Of a stretch of DNA of 64,000 nt, positions 54,106 through 64,000 are shown one piece after another. The stretch is taken from NCBI GenBank assembly GCA_015227615.1, contig JAALGZ010000021.1, positions 186,001-250,000 on the forward strand. Reading direction: 5' to 3'. Numbering within the stretch: the stretch's first letter is position 1; each line of letters starts with the position of its first letter. Source of the DNA: Labyrinthula sp. Ha. Lineage: Eukaryota; Sar; Bigyra; Labyrinthulida; Labyrinthulaceae. The notes beneath the pieces are model-generated. The model ran no database searches and was not told where the DNA came from. It saw only the letters and a program-made list of their open reading frames with translations. The position numbers were made by a program, and so were the translations under genes.

Positions 54106-56600
54106 TTGTTATATTCTTCAGTTTTGACTGCTGTACTTTCAATTTTATTGGACTTATACTTTTTTCTTGGCTTGAAAAGTTTCCAAAGCTTATATTATTT
54201 AAGTACTTTTTTGAATTGTTCTTATTTTAAGTATTTATGTCGTCATTTATACACCTTGAATTTTATTGAAATGGAGAAAATAAAAGAAAAATCCAAGATT
54301 CAGTCACTACTGTATATTTTTTGTTTTTATTTTAGTTTTACTAATTATAATATTCCGGAATATAATTCTTTTCCTCAGTTTTCATCGGAACAAAAAAATA
54401 AAGTCAACAAAGTAAAATTTCTATTTATATTGAAAATTGACTTGATACAAATAACACCAAATAAAAGTTACTTGTTGAAGTACTGGAAGAACTTTCGAAA
54501 ATGAAAACTATGATTAATATTTTATACTTTATTCTGCTTTATGTTGTATATTTCGTGTATCCAAGACAATAACTTGAGATTTAATAACCCAGAAATTGCT
54601 GATCTAATAAGAATAATGATCGAAAATGTTTTTTTTCTTTGCTGAAACTTATATTTGCTTGTGTTTTACTTTGAGTTTCTAGTTTACAAATTGATGAAAT
54701 AAATATGGAAGAAAACCAAGATTAAATTCAATATTTACTTGACAATCATTGTTCTCTTATAATTTTTGAACCTGGAAAGAATATTTTCAGAGTAAAAGAA
54801 TATAAGAAAAACGTTTTTAAGTATCCTAAGATTTGTGTACAATGAACTTGTTCCTTCAAATAAACGTCAAGTGTAACTTATGGATGATGGAGGAAAAATT
54901 AAAACTTTTGCAATAGGAGCTTTATTTAACAATGATTTTTACTTGATAATATTTCAACTTTAGTTTTGGATGAGATCGATATTTTTTTCAATACATCCAA
55001 ATAGTTATAACTGGGATTTAATAACCAAATGTAGCTTAAGTTTTAAAATAGTAAGAAATAATATTCCTTGTGTTCTCTCTTATAAAATTGACCCGAATCA
55101 AGAATTTCAAACAAAATATAAAATTTACTGTGAACAAAAATTTATTTCAATAATGATTTTTGATGAAAAGCTTATCACGAAATGAAAACGAATTCTTCCG
55201 GTATTGGAACAAAAATCTTTATTCTCTTGCTTATGATTTTGCAAGAGATGAAATATTTTGTTGTATCCATCGTATTTTCATGAACTCAAATTCGGTTTTT
55301 TTGTAGTTTTTAACACGACTAAATATCTCAAAATAATTAAATTAGATTAGAGTTTCGGCGTGAATGTTTTTAAAGAAATACAGAAAAAAGCTCCACTTAT
55401 TCTTATTAGTATATATTTAAAAAGACATAAAAGAAAATATATTCAAGATATGAATCTTGAAAATAAGCAGAATAAACATCAACGCTTTGTTAAAAGTTTT
55501 TCTTCTGAGTTAAATATAATAAAAAATGATATGAATATATTTTTTCCAATAGAAAACTCAAAACCAGATTCTAAAGAGAAAAATATATAAAAGATATAAT
55601 AAAAAGTCTTGTTTCTGGAGCAGCTGGAATAAATAAACAAAACTTTCTTAACTTTAGAATATGAACTGTACAAATTCTTTTTCTTGATAATTGTCGAGAA
55701 GAAACAAATATTATGACTTTGAAAGAATTTGAAGAGAAATCTTATAGTTGTGGTTTTGAAGATTGAAAAATTGAGAAAATACTTGAAATATGTTAAAAAG
55801 CTAGTTTATTTTGTTATTTTACCGATTTATATTTGGAAGTAGATAAAAGTTTATAGTTTTTGCACCTTCATATCTGGCTCAAATTTTAGGTAAGTTTATC
55901 AGAGATCCAAATTCCCATAAACTTGCTTTTAGAATTCCAAGTAATAAATTCTCTTTAAATATGATTCGTGTTGATAAAAGAAAACTATATAAAGAGCTTT
56001 TAAATATTTCATTAAGAAATCTAAAAAAGAAAATAAATATATTATGAAAATATCTCTAAAATGTCTTATTTTAGTAAGAGTTAAGAATGAAGCTGATAAA
56101 TTTATTCTTGCTGAACTACTTCCACCTATTATTAACAAAAACAAGAATTGTTACAAATGATGTGAAGTAAAAATTTACAAGTAGTTTACGCTTAGCACGT
56201 TTTGTTATTTCAATTAATAATTATCTATCTCAAGAAAGTGGTAGAAAACGTTTACCATATAAATAAGTTTATCAGAATATTATGTGAAACAAATCTTGTA
56301 CTTGAAAATTTTCTGAAAACAGATAAAATTATTGGTTTTAGTTTTGTTCAAGGAGAAGGTCAGAATATGTTAAAACTCGTAACTGAAAAACATAAAGAAG
56401 TGCTTCAAAACAATCTATATAATCCCTTTGAAATGGTTGATACAAGTAAACAAGCCCAATTTCAAGTTATTATTAGAGCTAAGAATCCGAAGGTAAAAAA
56501 TACTTCAAGAATTTCTTTTGAGGAAAGATGTCAAAATTTTAATTTTGAACTTTATTTTTTGAAACCTTCCATACAAAGGAAAGATCACAAGAAGCTATGA
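54106..56600 (+). pseudogene. Large decayed coding region, family unresolved
   Basis: About 2.5 kb of plus-strand DNA reads as protein in successive pieces with coding-like composition (for example a block with LAQILGKFIRDPNSHKLAF near 55880 and one with KIIGFSFVQGEGQNMLKLV near 56320). It is clearly broken, with many interruptions. The last 132-codon stretch (56202-56600) is the longest still open. I do not recognise the family and cannot tell a host gene from a foreign one. Age: old enough for many breaks, young enough that the reading is still visible. Confidence 0.45.
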
Positions 56601-57099
56601 AAAATAAATGAAGTGGGACATAGTTAAATATATCTGTGACATCTTCCTATTTTACCCTGATAATACTATAATTTATTGTGCAATTATCTTACTAGGGCTC
56701 TCTCGGCCCAAGTGTTATTAATGAATTCAAGAAATTATCTTGCAAAATTTGACACCATATTTTCACCAATCGGTTTAGCAAAAGCGTCGGGTGTACTGAG
56801 AGGGATCTTTACTATGGTGTTATATGCACCTATGAAACTCCTCAGGGAATTAACGTCTGCTGGAAAGCCAAACAATGAGCAGGGGTGGATAAACTATTTT
56901 TTCTATTTCAAAACAAAAAGGTTTAAGTATATGGCCATTCATTAACTCAATAAGCCTATGAATAATATTTTATATGAAATAGAGATAGGTTTAACCCGTG
57001 GGTTTGACTCTTGTATAACTACACATTTCCAGTCCTAATTGTTTCTTCTCGATTAACTCATAAGGAATTTCATCTCATTTTTAGCTTCTTATTACATTT
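56601..57099. other. Non-coding gap between two relics
   Basis: Contains an 89-codon open frame (56676-56945, MCNYLTRALSAQVLLMNSRN at its start) with no recognisable domain, probably a chance or relic frame. Nothing else seen. Confidence 0.35.
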
Positions 57100-59330
57100 T
57101 CACCGCATCTGCCTCATCATCTCCTACAATACTAAACATCTTAAACTGATTTATATGCTCGTCGGCATTAACTTCATTGAATCTTTTTATTCTTTATATA
57201 TCTTCGTAAATTGTAAGCAATGGGTTATCATACATCTTATCTTCATCTTTGTCATCATATCTAGGGTTTTTATTAAATAATTTTCCCATCAAACTATTAC
57301 CTGCCTTCAAGGTTCTTCATTACGTGATGCTGCGTCCCCAAGGTCTACTTTATTTGACCACACTTCAAATATGTTTACAAATGTACTTGTATATATATCA
57401 GTTAACTGCAAAACTTCAAATAACCCATATTCCACACAGTAATTAAAGAACTTGGTGTGCAAGTATAAAATATGCAGCACATTTGCATTTACCGCATGTT
57501 AAAACATCTCAAAGTGTTAATTATAATTCACTTATCCGCCGGTAACTTCAGCCGAAGCGACAACACTCCCAAACGAGTTCAATCAGCACTTGGACACCAG
57601 GTCCTCATCAAAAAAACTCAAAGTTTAGTTTTTTTGAACTTCTTTTGTTCAACATTCCATGTATAAAATCCATGTTTCTAGACAGTTCTACCATAGGGGC
57701 AAGTAAAACATCTATACCCAAGAAATTAAACATAATTGATAGAGCTTCCTCCTTTTCTCATCACCATAAAACTCTCATGGCCTTGATTAAACCATTGAGA
57801 ATATGAACTGCGCAATGGCACCTCTACAGATCTCTTTATTTATTAATGGTCTCCATAATTTCCATAAAAATATTAGTCAAAAGTGCTCGCAACTCACTTT
57901 CATAATTCAATACAGCCCAGGTTAAAATACACCAGTTATTCATAGTGCTAATTTTTTCCTTGAGCAACATTTCTTTGCATTTTGCTGTTCTATAATTACT
58001 TGGTGACATCCTTTGTATAATTAGCCATCAATAACTTCCATAATGGATCCGCTATTATTGCCTCAAAACGCACCATAATGTTTCTACAATTCAAAAATTC
58101 AACCCCCCCCCCCCCAAGATCTGCCGGCGGTGGTATACTAGCTAACGAGAAGAGAGCTGACTTCAATTTAATATTTTCATTATGAAACTTCAACGTGTTA
58201 TCATGTGTATCATGCCATAAAGCGAAAACAACCCCGAAAACAAAATCGCAAAAGGGATATGTATCCTAGCTGACCTCCATACCTTACCCTATATCTTATC
58301 CATAGCACTCGGGATATACACTTCCATCTCAAGCATTCTTGCAGCAAGGTCTCTCTCTTGTTTCACTAACTCCTTTTACTTATGAATATGAATGTGTACT
58401 TATTCTAGCATTATAGGATGGTATATACTCTTGAACTCCTCATGTGATGGCATTGCCAGGAACTCCTTATATTTTTGTTTATGAAACTCAATCACTCTTT
58501 TCTCCGTAATAGTGGATTTTATTTGGTTTTATTTTCTTGTTGTTTTGACAAATTTAAGTAAGTTAAACAGATTCTTATAGATTTGTCCTACCTTGGAAGA
58601 AATAGCTCCATTTTCTATGCTTTTGGAAGCTTTGTACTTGATCACATTGTATCTGTTGGTGTAGGAAACATCCAACTCTAAACATTAATATCCTTGAACG
58701 CATTGCATTTCGACTAAGAATTGTGCCTGTGTGTACATTTGCTGGGTAGACTTTTATGGCAAGTATCCTCCTTCTACCATCTTTCGATAATGTGTAACAC
58801 CAAACAAATTTACTTACTTTGCCAGCATTTTCTCTTCTCTCGGGAGCCACTTCAGCTCAACTTTAGCATCGTGTACTTCATGTTAACTTGATTGAAGCCC
58901 AAATCTAATACCATGCTTGATGTTACGCCCAGGTATTCTTTGATTTTTCACCTGATTAATCCATTCCCCTTTTTGAAAACATTTATTCTTTCAGTAGATC
59001 TGCGACATTTTCACGACTAAGTCCAATTGGTGCCAGTGATGAATCGTAATCATGAAAACTAAGCCATTTTTCCAACGCTTGAAATCTTAGTACTGTCAAC
59101 TCAGCATCGTCAAATAACTCTACTGCAACTGCTCTTTGATCCTTTCTAAAATGATTCAATATATATATATATTTCAGTCTAAACCCTCCCTGGTTGTAGA
59201 AAAACATCATGGATACATTAGTTGCTTGCTTTTTCTTTGATGGGATTTTAATTCCGTAAACAATGTCGCTCTTCGCGTCAACTACCAAGTAAGAACATAT
59301 CCATTTCTACTTATGGTTTAACCTTTTCTT
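57100..59330 (-). pseudogene. Large decayed coding region on the minus strand, probably an old mobile element
   Basis: Reading the minus strand from about 59330 down to 57100 gives coherent protein-like blocks: KWICSYLVVDAKSDIVYGIK near 59300-59240, a block ending LSRENVADLLKE near 58985, a basic block around 58750-58850, KQKYKEFLAMPSHEEF near 58450, and EVNADEHINQFKMF near 57150. The first block has a hydrophobic strand followed by Asp, as in the catalytic core of integrases and transposases, but I cannot assign a family. It is broken many times. A run of 13 C lies inside it (58103-58115). Confidence 0.4.
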
Positions 59331-62300
59331 ATACATGTTCGCAGTTGAAATGAAGGCCAAATATTTGATATCAAGCTGAATCACAGTTTTAGGAATTTTG
59401 CGTTGCAGTACTTATTTTCGCTGAAAATTTTCAGCTTGATATACTCACATATCCCTTAGTCTTTACCTTTGCACTTCTTGGGATGCTCTAAAAACCTATC
59501 GATCACTTTATTATCACGCAATCGTCCTTAAAACCTTTTGCCCTCACTAATTCTGGATATTTTCTTTACTCCATGAATAGGTATCTTCACTTTTTAACTG
59601 GTCTATCTTTATCCCCAAACTGACTCGCTTCGTAAACCTAGCTTTTATATGGGTAAGGTTGTTCATGGTCGGAGTCAACAAGTTCCAAACGTATAAAGTC
59701 TGTGTCAGGATATGCTGTTAGGTGAAAAATATCGAGGTATAAGGTGTTCTAGTAATAACATTCATCTAACGAATGTCTTCTCTTTTTTCAAAATGTCTCG
59801 CATTATTTTGGTTTTCCTTGAATAATCTCATATTTCTTTATAGTCAGCCCCATATACATCTTTGTGAAAGAGTTTAACACTTCTTCTAGAATTTTTACAT
59901 AGCACTCAAACGTCCTATGAAATAGCAATATATAATCAATCTATGTAATTATGTCAAAGACCTCGTGGTGGCCATCCATCAGCCTCTTTGGCTACAGTAT
60001 ATCTCTCTCTATATATATTCAATCATGGAGCAGCATGGGAGAGTTCCTTCTGTCCTGTACCGTTCTTTGTGATTTCTACTCCGCTCCGAATGGTGTAATC
60101 ATGCTAAAATATTTGCTACCGTTTGGGGGTATCGTGAGATAGCCAGATACCGAAAGGTAATAAGAGCTTCATATAATACTGGTTTCCTAGCTTAGTGTAG
60201 TTGTTGATCGACACATGGGAGTTTAGGGATGTTCTTTTTGTCAGGCCATTTAGTACCTACATATGGAGAATAATTACATATTGCTTCTTCAACTGTTTGA
60301 CTTCTTTAAAATATTGCGGATAGGAGAAGAGTACAATAGGTATTTAGCTCAGTTTATTTCCCTATCCTTCAACTCCACTAGTGTATTCCTCATTAATCTA
60401 TTCTGTATCTCACCACTCACTCATAGTTTTGTCAAAAATACAGGAGGTGTGTGTTAGATCATAGAGCAGCCGGAAAGTTTTTTACAGAATAAAGGCTCCA
60501 TTGAGGGTGAAACTCAACCGGCATTTTTAACAGAAATTATTAAATAATACTAGAGAATATCCTGAAATAACAGCCTAGAACTAGACTCGAAGAGAACATA
60601 ACAATTGGCATAGGAACGAAAAGCAAACGGAACTCCTGTAATCTGGTGAAATAAAAAAACCATTGGGGTTATCAGAATGTTTTTGAATTTTTTGATGGTA
60701 CGAAGATCTTGCCATAGTTAAAAACCTTTGGATTATGGGTTTATCACTTTTCGTGAAGCGATTGAAATGAAAATCGGGCACGGTTGCCAATTGCTCTGGC
60801 CGAAGATTTACTTAAAGGTAATAAGTGACATTGTAAATCATATAACACGACAAAACCCATCTGTTATTTCCCCACGTATGATAAAATTCTTGGTAGTTAT
60901 AATCTGGTGTAATCGATGACTTGTTGTATATGTAGATGTCTTAAGTGCAAAATTATAAGGTAGTTTGAAGCCCACTGGGTACATGAATCTCTCGGAAGAA
61001 CTTATCAAGGAGTATACAGAGGACAAGAAAGTGTATGAATGCAGTAACAACATTTTTGGTTTAGAGTAGGGCATATAGATATAGTTTTCAACTATTCATA
61101 TATTTTCAAAGGACATCAGTTTTACTAGCATAGTTAAAAAGGACAACGAAAGTAACACCTCATACAATCTGTAATTACAACGTTAATAATAGACTATGTT
61201 GTCATTCTTACTTATTCAAATAATGCGGAAAGGTTGACACAATGGTTGGAAAGCAGGTAGCTAGAAAGTTTGAGATAGACTGTTCAGAGTTCACGAAGTA
61301 ATTAATTGGTTTAGAAAAAGAGCAAAAAGAAGAATGATAGGTTCGTTGAAAGAACAAGTTATCTAAGTTAGTTGTTGCATACATTTTAATTGAGCGAAAA
61401 ACAATAACTGTACTAACTGCAAACGGCAAAAAGTACGAACGTCCCAGATAGCATTAATATGGATTTAGATACATTGCAAAGGATAGCAGGATAACTTTCT
61501 TATTCAGCAAACCATTCACTTCCAGACATTAATTTCGAGATTAAGTTCCTAGCAATTAATATCAAAACCCAGAAAGTAGAATTAATAGGGATATATATAA
61601 GAATATTGAGATATTTGGTAAATTCAATGCATTTGTCACTCAGACTCCTACTAGACGTATATTTCAATTCGAATACATCGATAGAAGTGGCTCTTACAGC
61701 TAGCAACGAGGATAAACTTAACTCTACTGAAATATTCAATATATACATATACATATTTAGGAAGCATTGCAGTCGCATGAAATGTAAAAGGAAGAAATAT
61801 TCATCCACATCTTCAGGAGTGTTTGAATACCATGCTCTTCATATTTCCGTTAGAGAATTTAGGTATTTATTTTGTTTATTAAAAGATAAATTTCAACTTG
61901 ATAGAAAGATGCCAGTAGTGTTATATGATTTTAAGGTAGCTAAAAACATTTCGATGATAAAAGCACCGGCCAAAGCAACTAGAAACTCTGGAACCAAATA
62001 TTTTCTAAACCAGCAAGCTAATGAAGAAGAACCTCAAGATATCGATGAAGTGGGAACTATGGATAAGACTTCAGATAATTTCCCATGAAAGCTGGAAAAG
62101 TCAAAGTTTGATAAATCCAGGGATTGAGTGTTAGGAAGCTCCTTATGACCACGAAGCGGTTTTTATGAAATGGATGTTTAGGAATTGCTTTAGGATGTTT
62201 CTTAGTTTTTACCTAAGTTAAGAGTCATTAATATTCATTGCAACTTTGTATTATTCATATGAGGGAACGCAAAAAGAGACTAAGTAACAATTACATATAC

Positions 62301-63733
62301 TTTCAGCTTTCAGTTATATCGTATTAAAATATTACCATTTTTCGAATGGCGCCTGTTCTTTTTGCTAGGTATGTAGGGGTTTTCCTAATTGAAGATACAC
62401 TCGAGGCTCCCTAAGTGCTACCAGATTTGCCGAGTGTGTTTTGAAGCAATTCTCGATGTTGGTGAGCTGTGGAGGAATAATTACGTGTTGATGGTTAAAT
62501 TGGTGGTTTTTGAATATTTCTATGTGAGGAGCCTATTAAGTAGACTGAATGAAACCTATATATATTAAGTTTCTGAGTAGTATAAAAAACTTATCTGGGT
62601 CTCAACGCACACAATTTGATAACTAGGGTTCATTCTCACTCTATGCTCCAGAGTGCAACTCTCCTTAAAGGATCCTAGAAATGCTAAGCTGCTTTATTGC
62701 TTCTAAGGTTAAGATGAATTTAATGTTCCGTATCTATCTAAAAGTTTTATATGACTTGATTATACAGGTTTTGTCTACCCTGATTAATTGAGATTTTTAA
62801 CCATAATATAAACAATATCAACAGAGACAAAACAAATTCATTCTTACTTGATATAGTCAAACAGGTCCACATGTGAGTATAATAGTGCGCCCCCATTTCT
62901 TATAGAAATCACTAAAGTTTGATAAACCCTACTAGATTGCAATATAATATCCACAGTGATTATAGGTACTTTTAAAGATCACAATATTACTCGAAGAATC
63001 TACTTCAGAAATATTTATAAAAGGATCAAAGCCGGAAACCAAGTAAAACTATATCATGCCAAATTCTTCAAAGAATCAAGGTTTTATAATTTTTCGTAAT
63101 ATTTCAAAGCAGCATAGTCGCTTTGATAGAATCATGAGTTTGTCTAATACAATTTTGCTCTCTCCTCTAAGGCTTATGCACATCACAATTTTTTCTGGAA
63201 TTTATCCCTTAGGTGCTATAAGTTGGAGTTAACAACACAATTTATTAATCGTCTCAAAACTTACTATATAGCTTCTAGTATGAGAAAGTTTTAAATAGCA
63301 ATAATATTGTTTTTTGAAGAAAAGTATGTATTTTGTGTTATTTAAGCTTTAGGTGGTTTTGCCTCCCTTGGGTAAAGAATACAATATATATATATCGACT
63401 CTGTAACTTTTATCTATATAACGCTACTTAGAGGAAAGCGAAGAAAACCTCTAAGACGTTCCCCATATCTAACTATTGCCCATTAATATAAAATAAATAT
63501 TTTTTAGTTGCATTTTGAGTATGGTAGTATATTGTTGGAAAAGAACATTTTTAACTTGAGGAAATACAAAAACAGTTTAATAGAAAGGCACTCAAAGTTG
63601 AAAATGAATGTACCTTTGTTTTTTAGTTTCACAACAAAGCGTTTTGGATTTAGTATTCAGTCGAATTTTTCCATATCGCATTCGTTGAAAATAATCCTGA
63701 ATATATTTAATTTAAAATTTTAATTTTATTTTG
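59331..63733. other. Gene desert
   Basis: No intact gene supported. The longest open frame, 160 codons at 61606-62088 on the plus strand, has no recognisable domain, contains a low-complexity middle, and I do not trust it as a gene, although its last 100 codons have normal protein composition. Short purine-rich stretches near 60750-60900 and 61240-61440 also look like faded coding sequence. Confidence 0.4.
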
Positions 63734-64000
63734 CTATAAACTTAAAAAACAACTATCTAGTTGGCAAAATCCAGTTCTTTCTTTAAAATGTTCTTCTGTC
63801 TCATTGAAAAAGTTACTCCTGATAGATAAATAAGTAAGGGCAGTATAATTTCTAAATGCATCATCTTCAACAAACTCGATAGAGTTATAACTTAGGAAAA
63901 GATATTCAAGTGAAGAAGAAAGAATACCAGAACAAAAATCATCCACAAAAATAGTACTAATTTGATTATTGTAAAATTCAACTGAATATAAACTACTTCT
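63734..64000 (-). CDS. Leucine-rich-repeat protein, C-terminal part, runs off the window
   Basis: The frame is open from the window edge at 64000 down to a TAG at 63734-63736, so these 88 codons are the 3' end of a longer gene. Two or three repeats of the extracellular or typical LRR kind are seen: SLYSVEFYNNQISTIFVDDF, then SLEYLFLSYNSIEFVEDDAF and ALTYLSIRSNFFN, matching LxxLxLxxNxIxxIxxxAF. A short Cys-containing tail (FCQLDSCFLSL) could be a partial LRR C-cap. No membrane segment follows the repeats, which suggests a secreted or intracellular form. Binding partner unknown. Confidence 0.7.
   Translation of the reverse strand, partial: RSSLYSVEFYNNQISTIFVDDFCSGILSSSLEYLFLSYNSIEFVEDDAFRNYTALTYLSIRSNFFNETEEHFKERTGFCQLDSCFLSL

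Noticed and set aside
57472-57666. Small open frame on the plus strand opposite the minus-strand relic
   Set aside because: It is an antisense shadow within the decayed region, with no protein features of its own.
61606-62088. 160-codon plus-strand open frame
   Set aside because: No recognisable domain, a low-complexity IYIYIF-type middle, isolated in a desert, and no compact neighbour. It may be part of a faded coding stretch, so it was not called a gene.
1-64000. CRISPR array, operon promoters or other prokaryotic features
   Set aside because: There are no regularly spaced direct repeats, and the genes and introns are clearly eukaryotic.
1-64000. Nucleomorph or organelle origin suggested by tiny introns and AT richness
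   Set aside because: The presence of long deserts and of genes such as calreticulin with a signal peptide, LRR and PHD-methyltransferase fits a nuclear genome, not a compact nucleomorph.

Overview
The window is eukaryotic nuclear DNA, AT-rich, with a standard genetic code (TAA, TAG and TGA all end genes). It carries conserved eukaryotic housekeeping genes: mitochondrial-type ornithine carbamoyltransferase, NAC alpha, calreticulin, the PAF1-complex subunit LEO1, V-ATPase subunit a, a golgin-like coiled-coil protein, a class III-like alcohol dehydrogenase and a PP2C phosphatase. Most genes are single long ORFs. Where introns can be proven by reading across broken motifs they are tiny: 32, 27 and 28 nt in the PP2C gene and 31 nt in the coiled-coil gene, all with a GTA donor and a TTAG acceptor. 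The calreticulin promoter holds a perfect animal-type ER stress element. Tiny introns plus this element suggest a reduced animal or close relative (dicyemids are known for introns near 26 nt), but the low intron density argues against a typical dicyemid and the species is not settled.

Layout: genes sit in tight islands separated by long deserts. Island A (3.1-7.5 kb): OTC (-), NACA (+), a SAP30/SGF29-like gene (-), a 94-aa ORF (-), calreticulin (+). Two divergent promoters of about 170 bp drive this set. Island B (16.5-19.65 kb): LEO1 (+) and V-ATPase a (-), whose stop codons share one TTAA. Island C (22.3-24.2 kb): golgin-like gene (-). Island D (35.2-38.0 kb): ADH (+), a 152-aa basic protein (-) and PP2C (-), with the first two stop codons touching. 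Island E (48.0-50.1 kb): a 682-aa protein joining a PHD finger to an adenine-methyltransferase-like domain. Island F (63.7 kb to the end): a leucine-rich-repeat gene running off the window.

The deserts (about 1-3.1, 7.5-16.5, 19.7-22.3, 24.2-35.2, 38.0-48.0 and 50.1-63.7 kb) hold no intact gene that I can support. They are not featureless: several stretches read as decayed protein-coding sequence (1.25-1.52, 12.1-13.1, 50.6-50.8, 54.1-56.6 kb on the plus strand; 57.1-59.3 kb on the minus strand), there is a probable Tc1/mariner relic at 46.9-47.6 kb, and a diverged repeat family built on a TGATAATCA inverted repeat.

The most interesting items are the SAP30-type Sin3-binding segment fused to an SGF29-type tandem Tudor reader (a corepressor module joined to a histone-acetyltransferase reader), the PHD-methyltransferase fusion (a candidate chromatin-directed adenine methyltransferase with a changed catalytic motif), the tiny introns, and the exact ER stress element next to a calreticulin ending in the unusual retrieval signal KTEL.
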